From positions 1 through 42,875 of the forward strand of contig JBDHTO010000001.1 in NCBI GenBank assembly GCA_039808665.1: a stretch of DNA of 42,875 bases, in the 5' to 3' direction. Positions 24,179-33,900 of this stretch are shown piece by piece. The notes beneath the pieces are model-generated. The model had not been told where the DNA came from. It worked only from the letters and a program-made list of their open reading frames with translations, and searched no databases. Both the position numbers and the translations under genes were made by a program. The first letter of the stretch is position 1; every line of letters starts with the position of its first letter. The DNA is from JBDHTO01 sp039808665. GTDB taxonomy: Bacteria > Pseudomonadota > Alphaproteobacteria > Paracaedibacterales > JAKBAR01.

Positions 24179-25680
24179 ATGATACCTCCCAAAATCATGC
24201 AGCTAAGTATTAATAAAGCATAAGAAACAAAATAGCCATACCTGTTATATGGAGTTGGTGGATTTGATCCTGGCAAAGCAAAATCTATAAATCCCACATC
24301 ATTCAAACCAAGCTGATGAATAATACGTCCTTTCCCATCAATCACAGCCGAAATACCATTATTCGCGACACGAATCACCGGAAGACCCTGCTCAATAGCA
24401 CGAGCCCGTGTAATATAAAGGTGTTGGTGAGGCCCCGTCGTGTTCCCATACCACGCATCATTTGTCACATTCAAAATCCATTCAGGGCGTTTTTCTCCCT
24501 TTGGAAGAATCTCGTTTGCAAAAAGCACCTCGTAGCAAATCAAAATCCGAAAGGGAGGAAGATTTTTTAAGGAAATTGTTAAAGGCTCTGTTCCTTTTGA
24601 AAAGTCCTGACTTCCATGGGTTAACTTTTCAACCCCCGGCAGGAGATGTTTAAAGGGCACAAATTCCCCAAAGGGAACAAGATGTTTTTTATCATAGATC
24701 GCTTGAATGTCACCTGCATCCGAAAGCACAGAAAAACTATTGAATACGCGACCCTCATTTTTTCGAATGTTGCCTAGGAAAACATACCCCCCTTGAGGGG
24801 CTGCATTGGCCAGATTTTTTTGAACCTCTGGATACTGACGATAGTCAAAAGTTACAGCCGCTTCTGGCCAAAGAACGGCTTGAATGGGTTTCTCTGCATC
24901 CATCTGAGAAAGAACCCCTTGAAGCTGGAGATTTTTTTGAATTTCATCAGGATTCCATTTGTTTTCCTGGGAAATACTCGGCTGAATTAAGCGAAGATTA
25001 TAGGTGGTTTCCTGTGATTTTTCCTCAAGCTGTAGCGTTCCAAATCCATAAAAACCAATAAAAAGCATACCGAAAAATGCTGTGTATGCTTTATTATTCA
25101 CAAAGGGAATCAACGCCGCAAACACAGCCAAAACGCCAAGCCCCTGAACCCCAATAAGAGAGGCCGCTTGAAGAATGGTAAATGGCATCGCATAACCAAA
25201 TTCAACCCACGGAAAGGCTAACTCTCCATCAGCCTGCAAAAGCGTTGTGATTGCCATGGCTGAGGCAAAGAAAAAGGCCATCATCATGGGTGATTTATCG
25301 CGGGCAAATTTCCAGGCAAGGGTTCCACAGGTGACAAGATCAAGGGTCAATAAAAGTGGCAATCCCAAATAGGCCACCAAAGACACAGGACCAAGACCCA
25401 CGGTCACAAAGGCATTGCCCACCCAATACAAGGAAGAAAAATAAAACACAAAGGCAAAGGCAAAGCTTATTTTAGCAGCTTCTCTCATGGTTTGAGCTTT
25501 TTGAAGAAAAAACAGCAATCCGCTCAAGGAAAAAAGCGCTGGCCAAAAGAGAAATGGCGCAAAAGCAAGGGCGCAAAATCCTCCTAAAAAAGCCGAGATC
25601 AGAGGATAAAAACGCGTGTTTTGAAAAAACTTCACAAGCTTGACACCAAACGGTGTCGTCATGACAGAGGCATTGATCAT
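24142..25680 (-). CDS. lnt: Apolipoprotein N-acyltransferase Lnt
   Basis: A 512-residue inner-membrane enzyme adding the third acyl chain to lipoproteins. Eight hydrophobic segments frame a periplasmic nitrilase-like domain. The catalytic Glu is in LWPEAAVTF, Lys in YDKKHLVPFGEF and Cys in RILICYEVLF; the conserved NVTNDAWYG follows. A last membrane helix (SYALLILSCMILGGIIWL) ends the protein. The start has no clear Shine-Dalgarno; MTTPFGVKL (ATG at 25662) is an alternative. It follows corC by 13 bases, as in many Gram-negative bacteria. Confidence 0.95.
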   Translation of the reverse strand: MINASVMTTPFGVKLVKFFQNTRFYPLISAFLGGFCALAFAPFLFWPALFSLSGLLFFLQKAQTMREAAKISFAFAFVFYFSSLYWVGNAFVTVGLGPVSLVAYLGLPLLLTLDLVTCGTLAWKFARDKSPMMMAFFFASAMAITTLLQADGELAFPWVEFGYAMPFTILQAASLIGVQGLGVLAVFAALIPFVNNKAYTAFFGMLFIGFYGFGTLQLEEKSQETTYNLRLIQPSISQENKWNPDEIQKNLQLQGVLSQMDAEKPIQAVLWPEAAVTFDYRQYPEVQKNLANAAPQGGYVFLGNIRKNEGRVFNSFSVLSDAGDIQAIYDKKHLVPFGEFVPFKHLLPGVEKLTHGSQDFSKGTEPLTISLKNLPPFRILICYEVLFANEILPKGEKRPEWILNVTNDAWYGNTTGPHQHLYITRARAIEQGLPVIRVANNGISAVIDGKGRIIHQLGLNDVGFIDFALPGSNPPTPYNRYGYFVSYALLILSCMILGGIIWLNRRKMNRQR

Positions 25681-25693
25681 AAAATTTCTGTTT

Positions 25694-26590
25694 TTAAGCT
25701 TTCTTTTGCGTTGATCTTAACAGAATCCGTTTAACGCGTCTCGGGTCTGCATCAAGCACTTCAAACTCAAACACAGCAAGAGGATGCTTAATAAGCTCCC
25801 CCGGCACAGGAACATGTCCCGCAAGAGTCACAACCAAACCGCCAATTGTCTCAATATCATCTTCCATATCTGCATCAGAGAGCTTTACCCCCAAAAATGC
25901 CTCAAGCTCTTCGAGTTCATATTTTGCATCAACAATAATATTTCCATCGGGAAGCTTTTGGATTTGAGGAGAGGCTCCTTGATCGTGGGCTGTCTGAATA
26001 TCACCAATAATTTCTTCAATAAGATCAGAAAAGCTCACAAGACCATCAATACCCCCGTATTCATCCACAACAAGGGCGAGCTTCGCTCCTGTTTGACGCA
26101 TTTGAAGGAGTAAATCCAGTGTACGCATACTCGGAGAGATAAAAAGAACCTCCCGAAGAACTTGGCGAATTTTAAAATCCCCCCGATTTTGAGACCAAGC
26201 CATCATATCCTTCATATGGATCATGCCGATAATGTCATCAAGGCTGTCCTTATAAACGGGGATACGAGAGAGCCCCGTACGCATCATGGTGGCCACAATT
26301 TCCTGGGGATTCATTTTATAAGAAATCGCCACAATATCCGCACGTGGAACCATGACATCTTGTGCCGTAAGATCCCGTAGGCTTAAAACATTTCCAAGAA
26401 GAGCACGCTCTCCCGACTCAATGGAAGATTCAACTTCGTGACTATCCTCAATAAGCTCTTCGAGGGTCTCTCTGAGAGACGGATCCTCTTGTTTAAAGAA
26501 ACGACGGAAAAGATTCTTAATTTTTCCTTTGGGTTTGTGATTTTTATTACTCGGAGCAGGTTCCATAAATTTCGTCGCTGATAATGTCAT
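25694..26590 (-). CDS. corC: CorC/TlyC-type CBS-domain protein
   Basis: A 298-residue cytosolic protein with two CBS domains (LTAQDVMVPRADIVAI ... PVYKDSLDDIIGMIHMKD, then VLFISPSMRTLDLLLQMRQ ... LALVVDEYGGIDGLVSFSDL). A CorC_HlyC transporter-associated domain follows (PDGNIIVDAKYELEELEAFLG). There is no membrane domain, unlike full-length CorB-type proteins. It is associated with magnesium/cobalt efflux in enterobacteria. Its ATG overlaps the ybeY stop as ATGA. The old haemolysin name TlyC for this family is probably misleading. Confidence 0.92.
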   Translation of the reverse strand: MTLSATKFMEPAPSNKNHKPKGKIKNLFRRFFKQEDPSLRETLEELIEDSHEVESSIESGERALLGNVLSLRDLTAQDVMVPRADIVAISYKMNPQEIVATMMRTGLSRIPVYKDSLDDIIGMIHMKDMMAWSQNRGDFKIRQVLREVLFISPSMRTLDLLLQMRQTGAKLALVVDEYGGIDGLVSFSDLIEEIIGDIQTAHDQGASPQIQKLPDGNIIVDAKYELEELEAFLGVKLSDADMEDDIETIGGLVVTLAGHVPVPGELIKHPLAVFEFEVLDADPRRVKRILLRSTQKKA

Positions 26591-27069
26591 AAATCTCTAT
26601 AGGGGTTAGGAATATTAAATAATTCAAGAATTTCGACCTCACAAGCCTCCATCTCTTCAGCTTCTTCATCAGTTTCATGATCAAATCCAACAAGATGAAG
26701 AATACCATGAATAGCCAAATGGGTCATATGAGACATAAAGTCTGGATGTTCACTTTCTATTGTTTCTATGCCAAACGCCATATCGCCCAAAAAACCAACA
26801 CCTTCGTCCAAGGGGTCTCCCGAGGGGAAAGAAAGCACATTTGTTGGTTTGTTTTTTCCTCTAAATTGATTATTCAACTCTTTCATCTTCGCATCATTTG
26901 TTAAAAGAATACTTAACGAAATGTCATGTGCGGGAATACTAAGATAGGAAAAAACTTTTTCAAGCACTGTTTCAAAAAAAGACAGCCAGTCGGGCTCTTT
27001 CATGTACCTCTGAAAAGCCTGGTCTTCACATGTTATATCTACTAAAAAACGTCTTCGATCTTCTGGCAT
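26587..27069 (-). CDS. ybeY: Endoribonuclease YbeY (16S rRNA 3'-end maturation)
   Basis: A 160-residue metalloprotein with the zinc signature H-x3-H-x5-H in HLAIHGILHLVGFDHETDEE near the C terminus, and the family segment NNQFRGKNKPTNVLSFPSGD. YbeY takes part in rRNA maturation and 70S quality control. The start directly abuts the phoH stop (TAG ATG), and the stop overlaps corC, so the three are translated as a unit. Confidence 0.96.
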   Translation of the reverse strand: MPEDRRRFLVDITCEDQAFQRYMKEPDWLSFFETVLEKVFSYLSIPAHDISLSILLTNDAKMKELNNQFRGKNKPTNVLSFPSGDPLDEGVGFLGDMAFGIETIESEHPDFMSHMTHLAIHGILHLVGFDHETDEEAEEMEACEVEILELFNIPNPYRDL

Positions 27070-28038
27070 CTACGGTTGATTCTGATAGGCGCGAACAATA
27101 AGTCCAACCAAAGGATGTCTTACCACATCTTCGTCGGTAAAGAAAGTAAATCCGATCTCTTGGAGATTATGCAACACATGTAAAGCATCTTTTAGCCCGG
27201 ATTTTATCCCATGGGGCAAATCAATTTGCGTTAGATCTCCTGTCACAGCCATGCGCGAATTTGGACCAAGACGGGTCAAAAACATCTTCATCTGAAGTGG
27301 TGTCGTGTTTTGAGCTTCATCTAAAATGACAAAAGCATTACCGAGCGTACGACCCCGCATAAAGGCTAAAGGAGCAATTTCGATTGTTCCATCAATAAAT
27401 CTCTTAGCAATCTGATCCGGCGGCAAAAGATCATGCAGCGCATCATAAAGAGGCCTTAGATAAGGATCGATCTTTTCCTTCATATCCCCTGGCAAAAACC
27501 CAAGTTTTTCTCCAGCTTCAACAGCAGGGCGCGTTAGAATAATACGCTCCACTTTCCCAGCAAGCAAAAGGGAGACGGCCATGGCCACAGAAAGATACGT
27601 CTTTCCCGTACCCGCAGGCCCCACACCAAAAACAAGCTCACACCTCTGCATTTGTTCAATATAGACGGCTTGAGTCGCAGATCTTGGAAAGACGCTTCGG
27701 CGTTTTGTTTGTATACTTACCGCCCCATGACTCTCGGACCCGGGTTCTTGAATATTCACCATCGAGGATGCCATACGAATCGCGGCATCGACATCTTCGT
27801 ATCTTATTTCTTTTATCCGAGGAAGTTGGTGATAAAGATAATTGAGAGCCGTTTTTGCAAACGTTGCCTCGGGTTCTAAACCACTGACAGAAATCTGATT
27901 ACCCCTCAAGGATAAATCGACACCCAACTTTTTTTCAATTTGAGAAAGGTTGCCATTCTCAGCACCAACAAGATCGATAAGCCTTTGGTTATCGTCAAAC
28001 TCTAACGTATGTACTTGCTCCACATATCCTCGATTCAC
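27070..28038 (-). CDS. phoH: PhoH-family ATPase (YbeZ)
   Basis: A 322-residue P-loop NTPase with Walker A VGPAGTGKTYLS, Walker B FVILDEAQNTT and the conserved FLTRLGPNSRMAVTGDLTQID. It has the N-terminal region typical of the PhoH-like YbeZ branch (~1-110). It partners YbeY, whose gene follows without a gap, in rRNA/ribosome quality control. It lies 14 bases after miaB. Confidence 0.95.
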   Translation of the reverse strand: MNRGYVEQVHTLEFDDNQRLIDLVGAENGNLSQIEKKLGVDLSLRGNQISVSGLEPEATFAKTALNYLYHQLPRIKEIRYEDVDAAIRMASSMVNIQEPGSESHGAVSIQTKRRSVFPRSATQAVYIEQMQRCELVFGVGPAGTGKTYLSVAMAVSLLLAGKVERIILTRPAVEAGEKLGFLPGDMKEKIDPYLRPLYDALHDLLPPDQIAKRFIDGTIEIAPLAFMRGRTLGNAFVILDEAQNTTPLQMKMFLTRLGPNSRMAVTGDLTQIDLPHGIKSGLKDALHVLHNLQEIGFTFFTDEDVVRHPLVGLIVRAYQNQP

Positions 28039-28052
28039 AAAACGTCAGAGGT

Positions 28053-29411
28053 CTATGCTGCCTCCACACGCTCAGTTGTCACAATTGATCCGCTGAGACT
28101 ATTTTGAAACGCTTTTTCAATTTTGACCAGTACCATTTGATGCAGCAATCGCTCTGAACCTTCAACATAAACCGTTTGCATATAAGGGGATCTTCCACAG
28201 ATCTGGGCATCATCCCGCCCCTTGCGGTCAAAGATGATCGGCATTTCCCGCCCCACCAAGGATTCATTAAACTCAATTTGATGGCGCACCAAAAGGGATT
28301 GAAGCTCCTCGAGTCTTCTTGACTTGATCTCCTCTGGAACCTGGAGTTCGTGTATTCCCGCAGGGGTTCCAGGACGAATAGAATACTTAAAGGAATAAGC
28401 CTGAGCATATTTTACTTTTTCCACAAGTTTCAGTGTGTCCTTATGATCTGCTTCTGTTTCTCCTGGAAATCCAACGATAAAGTCCGAAGAAAAAGCCATA
28501 TCCGGACGTGCTTCTCTAAATTTGTCAATAATTCTAAGGTAAAAATCCGCAGTGTGCTTCCGGTTCATCGCCTCAAGAACACGATCGCTTCCAGACTGAA
28601 CGGGCAGATGAAGATAGGGCATAAGTTTTTCCACATCTCGGTGCGCTTTAATAAGCTCGTCATCCACATCCCGTGGATGGGACGTCATATAACGAATGCG
28701 ATCCAGTCCATCAATCTCAGCAAGCTCAGAGATAAGACGGCCTAAACTCCAGGTATCTTTACCCTTTTCCCCATGATAGGCATTCACATTTTGCCCCAAA
28801 AGCGTAATCTCTCTCGCACCCACAGAAACAAGGTGACGTGCTTCCTTAAGGACCGCATCAACGGGACGAGATTCTTCTGCACCCCGTGTATAGGGAACAC
28901 AGCAAAAACTGCAAAACTTGTCACATCCTTCTTGAATTGTCAAAAAGGCCGCAGAAGAAGAAATTTCTTGATCCGGGAGAAAATCAAACTTGCTTTCTAC
29001 AGGAAATTCCGTATCCACAATACGTAGCGCTTCACCACGGCTTTTCATGATGTTTGCAAGCATCTCTGGCAATCTGTGATAGGTCTGCGGACCAAACACC
29101 ATATCAACATAGGGCGCTTGCTTAATAATTTCTCCGCCCTCAGCCTGGGCCACGCATCCGCCAACACCGATATAAAGGGATTTTCCATCTTTTTCTCGTT
29201 CTTTTCGAGAGATATTAAGACGCCCCAAATCAGAAAAAACCTTTTGCTCGGCTTTTTCTCGAATGTGACACGTATTCAAAAGCGCCACATCTGCCTCAGC
29301 ATGATCATCTGTCAGCTGAAATCCGAGTGGTTTAAGAAGTGTTGCCATACGCTCAGAATCATACACATTCATCTGGCATCCATAGGTTTTAATATAAAGC
29401 TTTTTCGACAT
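28053..29411 (-). CDS. miaB: tRNA-2-methylthio-N6-dimethylallyladenosine synthase MiaB
   Basis: A 452-residue radical-SAM methylthiotransferase acting on A37 of tRNAs. The N-terminal UPF0004 domain has Cys in TYGCQMN, NTCHIREKAEQK and GGCVAQAEG for the auxiliary cluster. The radical-SAM cluster motif is EGCDKFCSFCCVPYTRG (C-x3-C-x2-C). A C-terminal TRAM domain follows (LVGREMPIIFDRKGRDD ... VLVKI). It is the first gene of the six-gene minus-strand operon. No Shine-Dalgarno is seen before the ATG at 29411. Confidence 0.97.
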   Translation of the reverse strand: MSKKLYIKTYGCQMNVYDSERMATLLKPLGFQLTDDHAEADVALLNTCHIREKAEQKVFSDLGRLNISRKEREKDGKSLYIGVGGCVAQAEGGEIIKQAPYVDMVFGPQTYHRLPEMLANIMKSRGEALRIVDTEFPVESKFDFLPDQEISSSAAFLTIQEGCDKFCSFCCVPYTRGAEESRPVDAVLKEARHLVSVGAREITLLGQNVNAYHGEKGKDTWSLGRLISELAEIDGLDRIRYMTSHPRDVDDELIKAHRDVEKLMPYLHLPVQSGSDRVLEAMNRKHTADFYLRIIDKFREARPDMAFSSDFIVGFPGETEADHKDTLKLVEKVKYAQAYSFKYSIRPGTPAGIHELQVPEEIKSRRLEELQSLLVRHQIEFNESLVGREMPIIFDRKGRDDAQICGRSPYMQTVYVEGSERLLHQMVLVKIEKAFQNSLSGSIVTTERVEAA

Positions 29412-29449
29412 GGGCCGATTATTTTTTATTTGAGTTGATTATTTGTAGA

Positions 29450-29489
29450 TTAAAATTAACTCACGCGCAACAATTGCAACGTGAGTTAA
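29450..29489 (-). terminator. Hairpin terminator of mucR
   Basis: A perfect 10-bp stem TTAACTCACG/CGTGAGTTAA (29456-29465 and 29480-29489) is extended inside by GCAA/TTGC. Read on the minus strand it lies 19 bases after the mucR stop and runs into TTTTAATC. The short T run makes it a moderate terminator, but the stem is strong. It separates mucR from miaB. Confidence 0.65.
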
Positions 29490-29507
29490 ACAAGGAAATA
29501 CTTTATT

Positions 29508-29942
29508 TTAAGCAACTGCGGAAAGCTTACGCTTACGACCTGATTGACCAAGACCGCTGGACTTTGCAATGGCACTGCGGCGCTTTGCATAGCTTGGGGA
29601 AACAACAGGATACTCAGGGGGAAGGTTCCAACGCTCTTTATATTGCTCAATAGACATATTGTATACTGTTTTAAGATGACGCTTCAGCATCTGGAGTTTT
29701 TTTCCATCTTCAAGGCAGATGATATAGTCATCAAAAACAGACTGGTCTACAGACACCGCCGGCTTAAGATTCGTCGTGCGAAGTGTGTAGTGATTGCCTT
29801 CACTCATACTTACGATCGCACTATATACCTGTTGAAGCATAGGAATAAGCTGCTCAGAAGGAACGGCATTGTGGGCCACATAGGATCCAACAAGTTGTGT
29901 AGCGAGTTTGAGAGATTCTGTTTTTGTATTGGTTTCTGTCAT
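29508..29942 (-). CDS. mucR: MucR/Ros-family zinc-finger transcriptional regulator
   Basis: A 144-residue regulator from the ATG at 29942 (MTETNTKTES...); the frame runs on to 30017, but the extra residues do not resemble the family. The N-terminal dimerisation helices are followed by the zinc-finger region YIICLEDGKKLQMLKRHLKTVYNMS, then YKERWNLPPEYPVVSPSYAKRRS. The second Cys of a classical C2H2 finger is Asp (CLED), as in many alphaproteobacterial members. MucR proteins bind AT-rich DNA and control envelope, virulence and cell-cycle genes. A CtrA-type box lies 12 bases before its start. Confidence 0.93.
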   Translation of the reverse strand: MTETNTKTESLKLATQLVGSYVAHNAVPSEQLIPMLQQVYSAIVSMSEGNHYTLRTTNLKPAVSVDQSVFDDYIICLEDGKKLQMLKRHLKTVYNMSIEQYKERWNLPPEYPVVSPSYAKRRSAIAKSSGLGQSGRKRKLSAVA

Positions 29943-29953
29943 GATGAGTTTTT

Positions 29954-29968
29954 TTAAGAATACCTTAA
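29954..29968 (-). promoter_or_regulatory. CtrA-type box in the mucR leader
   Basis: TTAA-N7-TTAA (TTAAGGTATTCTTAA on the minus strand) ends 12 bases before the mucR ATG. Since a possible promoter lies upstream, a protein bound here would sit after the start of transcription, more consistent with repression than activation. Confidence 0.45.
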
Positions 29969-29988
29969 ATAAAATGAAACTATGAAAC

Positions 29989-30017
29989 TGTGTATTGCAT
30001 TTTTGCCCCTTTGGCAA
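29989..30017 (-). promoter_or_regulatory. Possible mucR promoter
   Basis: On the minus strand TTGCCA (30012-30017), a 17-base spacer and TACACA (29989-29994) form a weak sigma-70-like promoter about 47 bases before the mucR start. The -35 is one mismatch from consensus, while the -10 is poor. Confidence 0.3.
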
Positions 30018-30067
30018 TAGGAAATGTTGCGTCAGCCATTCGTTTTTTGCATAGCTCCATCATCACT

Positions 30068-30919
30068 TTATTCACTCTCATCCCGAATAATCCCTCTTTT
30101 TGTGTACTCAACAATGCGTTTTCCAGAATCCCTAAGGCCAGCTCGAGACCAAGCACTCACCGCGGCAGGCGCAGCTTCATTAATAAAAACATCCACACCA
30201 TTATCTCTATCTCTAGACATAGCGTATTTCATGAGAGTTGGACCATACCCTTTGCCTCGAAAAGTATCCGGAACGCATCCATGCCACCCTTGGGAAACAC
30301 GCTGCCCATTGTGCAAAAAATAAAGATGCATACGAGCACTCACAGGGCTCCCTTCTTCGTTGAAGAGAAGAAAAAACTTTATATCTCGTTCTAAATAGAG
30401 ATGGCTGTACAAATTCATGCATTGCTCAGGCGTCATACTATTTTTGTGCCAAACATGATGCATAATCTTTACAAAATCCTGAAGATTTACATCAAAAAAA
30501 TCCTCACACTCTCCCACTCGCACAGCTTTTAAGGAATCATCCGGCACATAAGAAAAATCAGCCAAAGGCGCATACATAGCTGTAAAAGCTGTTTCTGTGG
30601 GAGTAAAAAACTCCCCAACATTGGGGGCATCTCCAAAAACGGTATAGGTTTGATCTCCGAAAAATGTTGAGAAATCCTTTAAGATTTCTTGAGAAAGAGG
30701 AATGCCCTTAAGCTGGGCATAGGGTGCGTAAACTGAGGAACTTTCCGAACTAAAGCATATATATTCATCCGTTTCCTTACATTTTCCACCTGGAAGCTTT
30801 CCAAGAATTCTTGCAAAGACCACACTCCCCACATGATTTGCCCCCACGCTATCAAAGGAATCTTCAGCCGCATTCAAAGCTTGAATCACAAGCATACATA
30901 TCAAGAAATAAACCTTCAT
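30068..30919 (-). CDS. Exported protein with GNAT acetyltransferase domain
   Basis: A 283-residue protein starting MKVYFLICMLVIQALNAAED, a clear signal peptide with cleavage after NAA or nearby. I chose the ATG at 30919 because GAGGG lies five bases before the TGAAA preceding it; the frame also offers a GTG at 30925. The C-terminal ~150 residues carry a GNAT fold: strand KFFLLFNEEGSPVSARMHLYF and acetyl-CoA loop CVPDTFRGKGYGPTLMKYAM (R-G-K-G-Y-G). The N-terminal half is not recognised. GNAT enzymes are normally cytosolic, where acetyl-CoA is; an export signal suggests action in a host cell or loss of catalysis. It is divergent from the macroglobulin gene. Confidence 0.75.
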   Translation of the reverse strand: MKVYFLICMLVIQALNAAEDSFDSVGANHVGSVVFARILGKLPGGKCKETDEYICFSSESSSVYAPYAQLKGIPLSQEILKDFSTFFGDQTYTVFGDAPNVGEFFTPTETAFTAMYAPLADFSYVPDDSLKAVRVGECEDFFDVNLQDFVKIMHHVWHKNSMTPEQCMNLYSHLYLERDIKFFLLFNEEGSPVSARMHLYFLHNGQRVSQGWHGCVPDTFRGKGYGPTLMKYAMSRDRDNGVDVFINEAAPAAVSAWSRAGLRDSGKRIVEYTKRGIIRDESE

Positions 30920-30985
30920 TTTCACCCTCTACAGACTAGATTTTATTCGCTACTATTTTCTCAGCGTCCTTTTTTAAATCCCCTT

Positions 30986-33900
30986 ATGCTCATGCTTTTG
31001 AAGATTCTTTGCCTTTGCTTCTTTTTTACAATTCCAACTGTTGCTGATGGTATTGACTATACATTCGAACAATGGGTTCTCAAAGATGCTGAAAAATATG
31101 TTTCGGATTTAATAAGTATTCACAAGAGTCTAAGCGATAGTGACTTACAAAGATCCGCTGCACGCATTGCGGAACTTAAAAAAACAAACGATTGGGGAGC
31201 TATCGCCCTTGAGCTTGAGCGTATTGCCGCAAAGAAAGACGCCCTCTTTTCCAGCTGGCTTGATCTTGCTGAGGCTTATGCCCATAAATCTATGGAATCC
31301 AATGAGAATTGGGATGCACGCAGAAAGTCCTCAAGCGCCGCCATTAAAGCCTATACTCTTGCCTCAAATGACACGGAAAAAGCTCAAGCACTTATTGTTT
31401 ATGCCCAAACACTCTACGATTGGAGCGATGAACGTACAAAAATTCTCAGCCTTCTCTCAAGTCGAGACGATCTTAAAACTGTTAAGTCCGACCCACGTTT
31501 TGCGACATTTCTTGCCTTTAAATACGTAGATTACACCCTGTTCACAGAGAAAAATCCCGCTGAAGTACGTTTTTCCTTTAATGGAGAGCTTGCGGAGCAG
31601 AATATCGCGGATTTCATTGAATCCTCTCCCAAAGTTGATGCAAAAATAAAGGTTTCTGGGCGCAATATCATTGTCAAAGGCCTTAACTTCGAAACGGCTT
31701 ATAACTTCACGCTTAAAGCAGGTATCAAAGGAAAATTTGGAGAAACCCTCAAAGAACCTATTCAAGTAGGGGTTAAAGTTGCCGATCAATCCGTCCGACT
31801 TGCTTTTAAGGCACAACAGTATATTCTCCAACGGACTGAAAAACTTTCTCTCCCCCTTGAGGCAGTCAATATTGACAAGATCAAAGTTAGTATCTTTCGT
31901 CTGGCTGATCACGTTCTTGCGGGTAATATGACACGCCCCTATGACTCAACCTTCTTAAAACAGCTGAATAGTTATGACTTTAAACATATTAAAAACAGTG
32001 AGGGTCACAAGCTTTTTGAAGGAGAAATGACCCTGGGTGGAGAGCGCAACACCACACGCATCGTTGGCATCCCCCTTGATGAGGCGGTCAAAAACCAAAA
32101 ACCGGGGGTTTATATCGTTTATGTCGAAGACAAGAGCAATATTCGAGAGAACACCTCCATCGCCCAGTGGGTGATCATTACGGATATGGGAGTCACGACA
32201 TTTTCTGGAAGTGACGGCCTTCATGTTGATGTAAGAAAACTTTCTGATGCAAAATCTTATAAGGGTGCCAAAGTTAGCCTGATTTCCCACAACCAAAGTG
32301 TTCTTTCTACACAACAAACCGATGACAATGGACGCGTTCATTTCAACAAAGAGCTTTTGCTTGGCAAGGATGGGGATCGCCCCCTCATGATCACATGCCA
32401 CGGTGAAGGAAATGACTTTACCCTTATTGACCTTACAAAATCCCCCCTTGATCTTACCGATTTAAGCATTGCGGGTCGTACAGCAAAAGACGGGGAAGAT
32501 CTTTATATTTACACGGACCGTGGCGTTTACAGACCCGGAGAATCAATTCATTTTCAAGCCCTTCTTCGTAATGAAAAACTCCAGGGTGTGTCCAATGCTT
32601 CCCTAACCTTTAAACTGAATCGTCCTGATGGTGTTACTTTTAAAATCGATTCCGTCCAAGGAAATGATGTGGGAATGTTTGAGCATCATTTTGCCTTACT
32701 GGAATCTTCACCTACAGGACGCTGGGTTATCCAGGGATTCGCCGATCCAAAGGATAATACCCCCCTATTTGAAACAACCGTAAGTGTGGAGGATTTCACC
32801 CCCGCAAGAATCCTTGTCAAAACTGAAACAAAAGAAAAATCCCTATCTCCAGAAAAAACCCTCGAAGCCACAGTTAAAGCTGAATATCTCTTTGGTGGAA
32901 AAGCTGGAGATCTCGCAGCTGAGGCTGTTGTCCTCTTTTCAAAAGATCCTGCTCCCTTTGAGGGTTATAAAAATTTCACATTCGGAAACTCACTCGAAGA
33001 CTACACACCACAGCGACTTGAGGTTGGCCTAAGCGCCTTGGATGACAAGGGTGAAGCGATTGTCAGTATTGATGGAAAATCCATTCAAGATGCATCGACA
33101 CCCCTCCTCGCGCAACTCCGCGTCAACATTTTTGACAGGGGTGGAAAACCACAACTGGGCACTGCAAAATTTCAAGCATTTACAAAACCCGTATACATTG
33201 GCATTTCCTCTGGTTCAGAACGCGTTGATGGAGACGCAGAAACCGCTTCTTTTGAGGTTATTGCTGTATCCAGAGAGGGACAACCACAACCCCTTCCTCA
33301 ATGCAAATGGACACTTTACAAGGAAAAAGTGGACTACACTTGGTATCAAATGGGGAACAAGTGGCGTTATAACGTCATAAGATCCGCTGATACGATCGAA
33401 GATGGAACTCTATCTCTTAGCGATAAAAATCCCACCTCTCTTTCGGTGAAAGTCCCTGATTGGGGTGATTATGTTCTTGAAATCCAAGATCCCAAGAGCG
33501 GCGTCATCTCTAAAGTACGCTTTACAAAGGGCTGGGGTCGAGGTGATCGCGTGGATGTTCCCGATATTTTAAAAATCCGATTGGACAAGGAAAGTTATAA
33601 AATTGGCGAAGAGGTCAATATTCATATCGAATCACCGTTTTCTGGAGAAGCTCTCTTAACACTTGCCAATACCTCAGGCGTTATTCAACAGCAGCTCTTT
33701 AAACTAGAAAAAGGCCAAACATCTTATAAAACAAAGGCCACAGAAGATTTTGGAACCGGCGTCTATGTCCTTATGAATGGATATCGACCATTATCAGGTG
33801 ACGGGAAAGATTCGCAACTTCCTGTGAGGACCATTGGTCTTGCATGGTGTCCCATGGATAAAAGTGAACGCGTGCTCAACCTCAACATCACCACAGATCC

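Noticed and set aside
29544..30394. Overlapping plus-strand frames of 99-137 codons opposite mucR and the GNAT gene
   Set aside because: They are shadows of the minus-strand genes; none has a Shine-Dalgarno or recognisable domain.
30833..30985. Upstream extension of the alpha-2-macroglobulin frame
   Set aside because: It overlaps the start region of the divergent GNAT gene and has no signal-peptide character. The ATG at 30986 begins a clear signal peptide.
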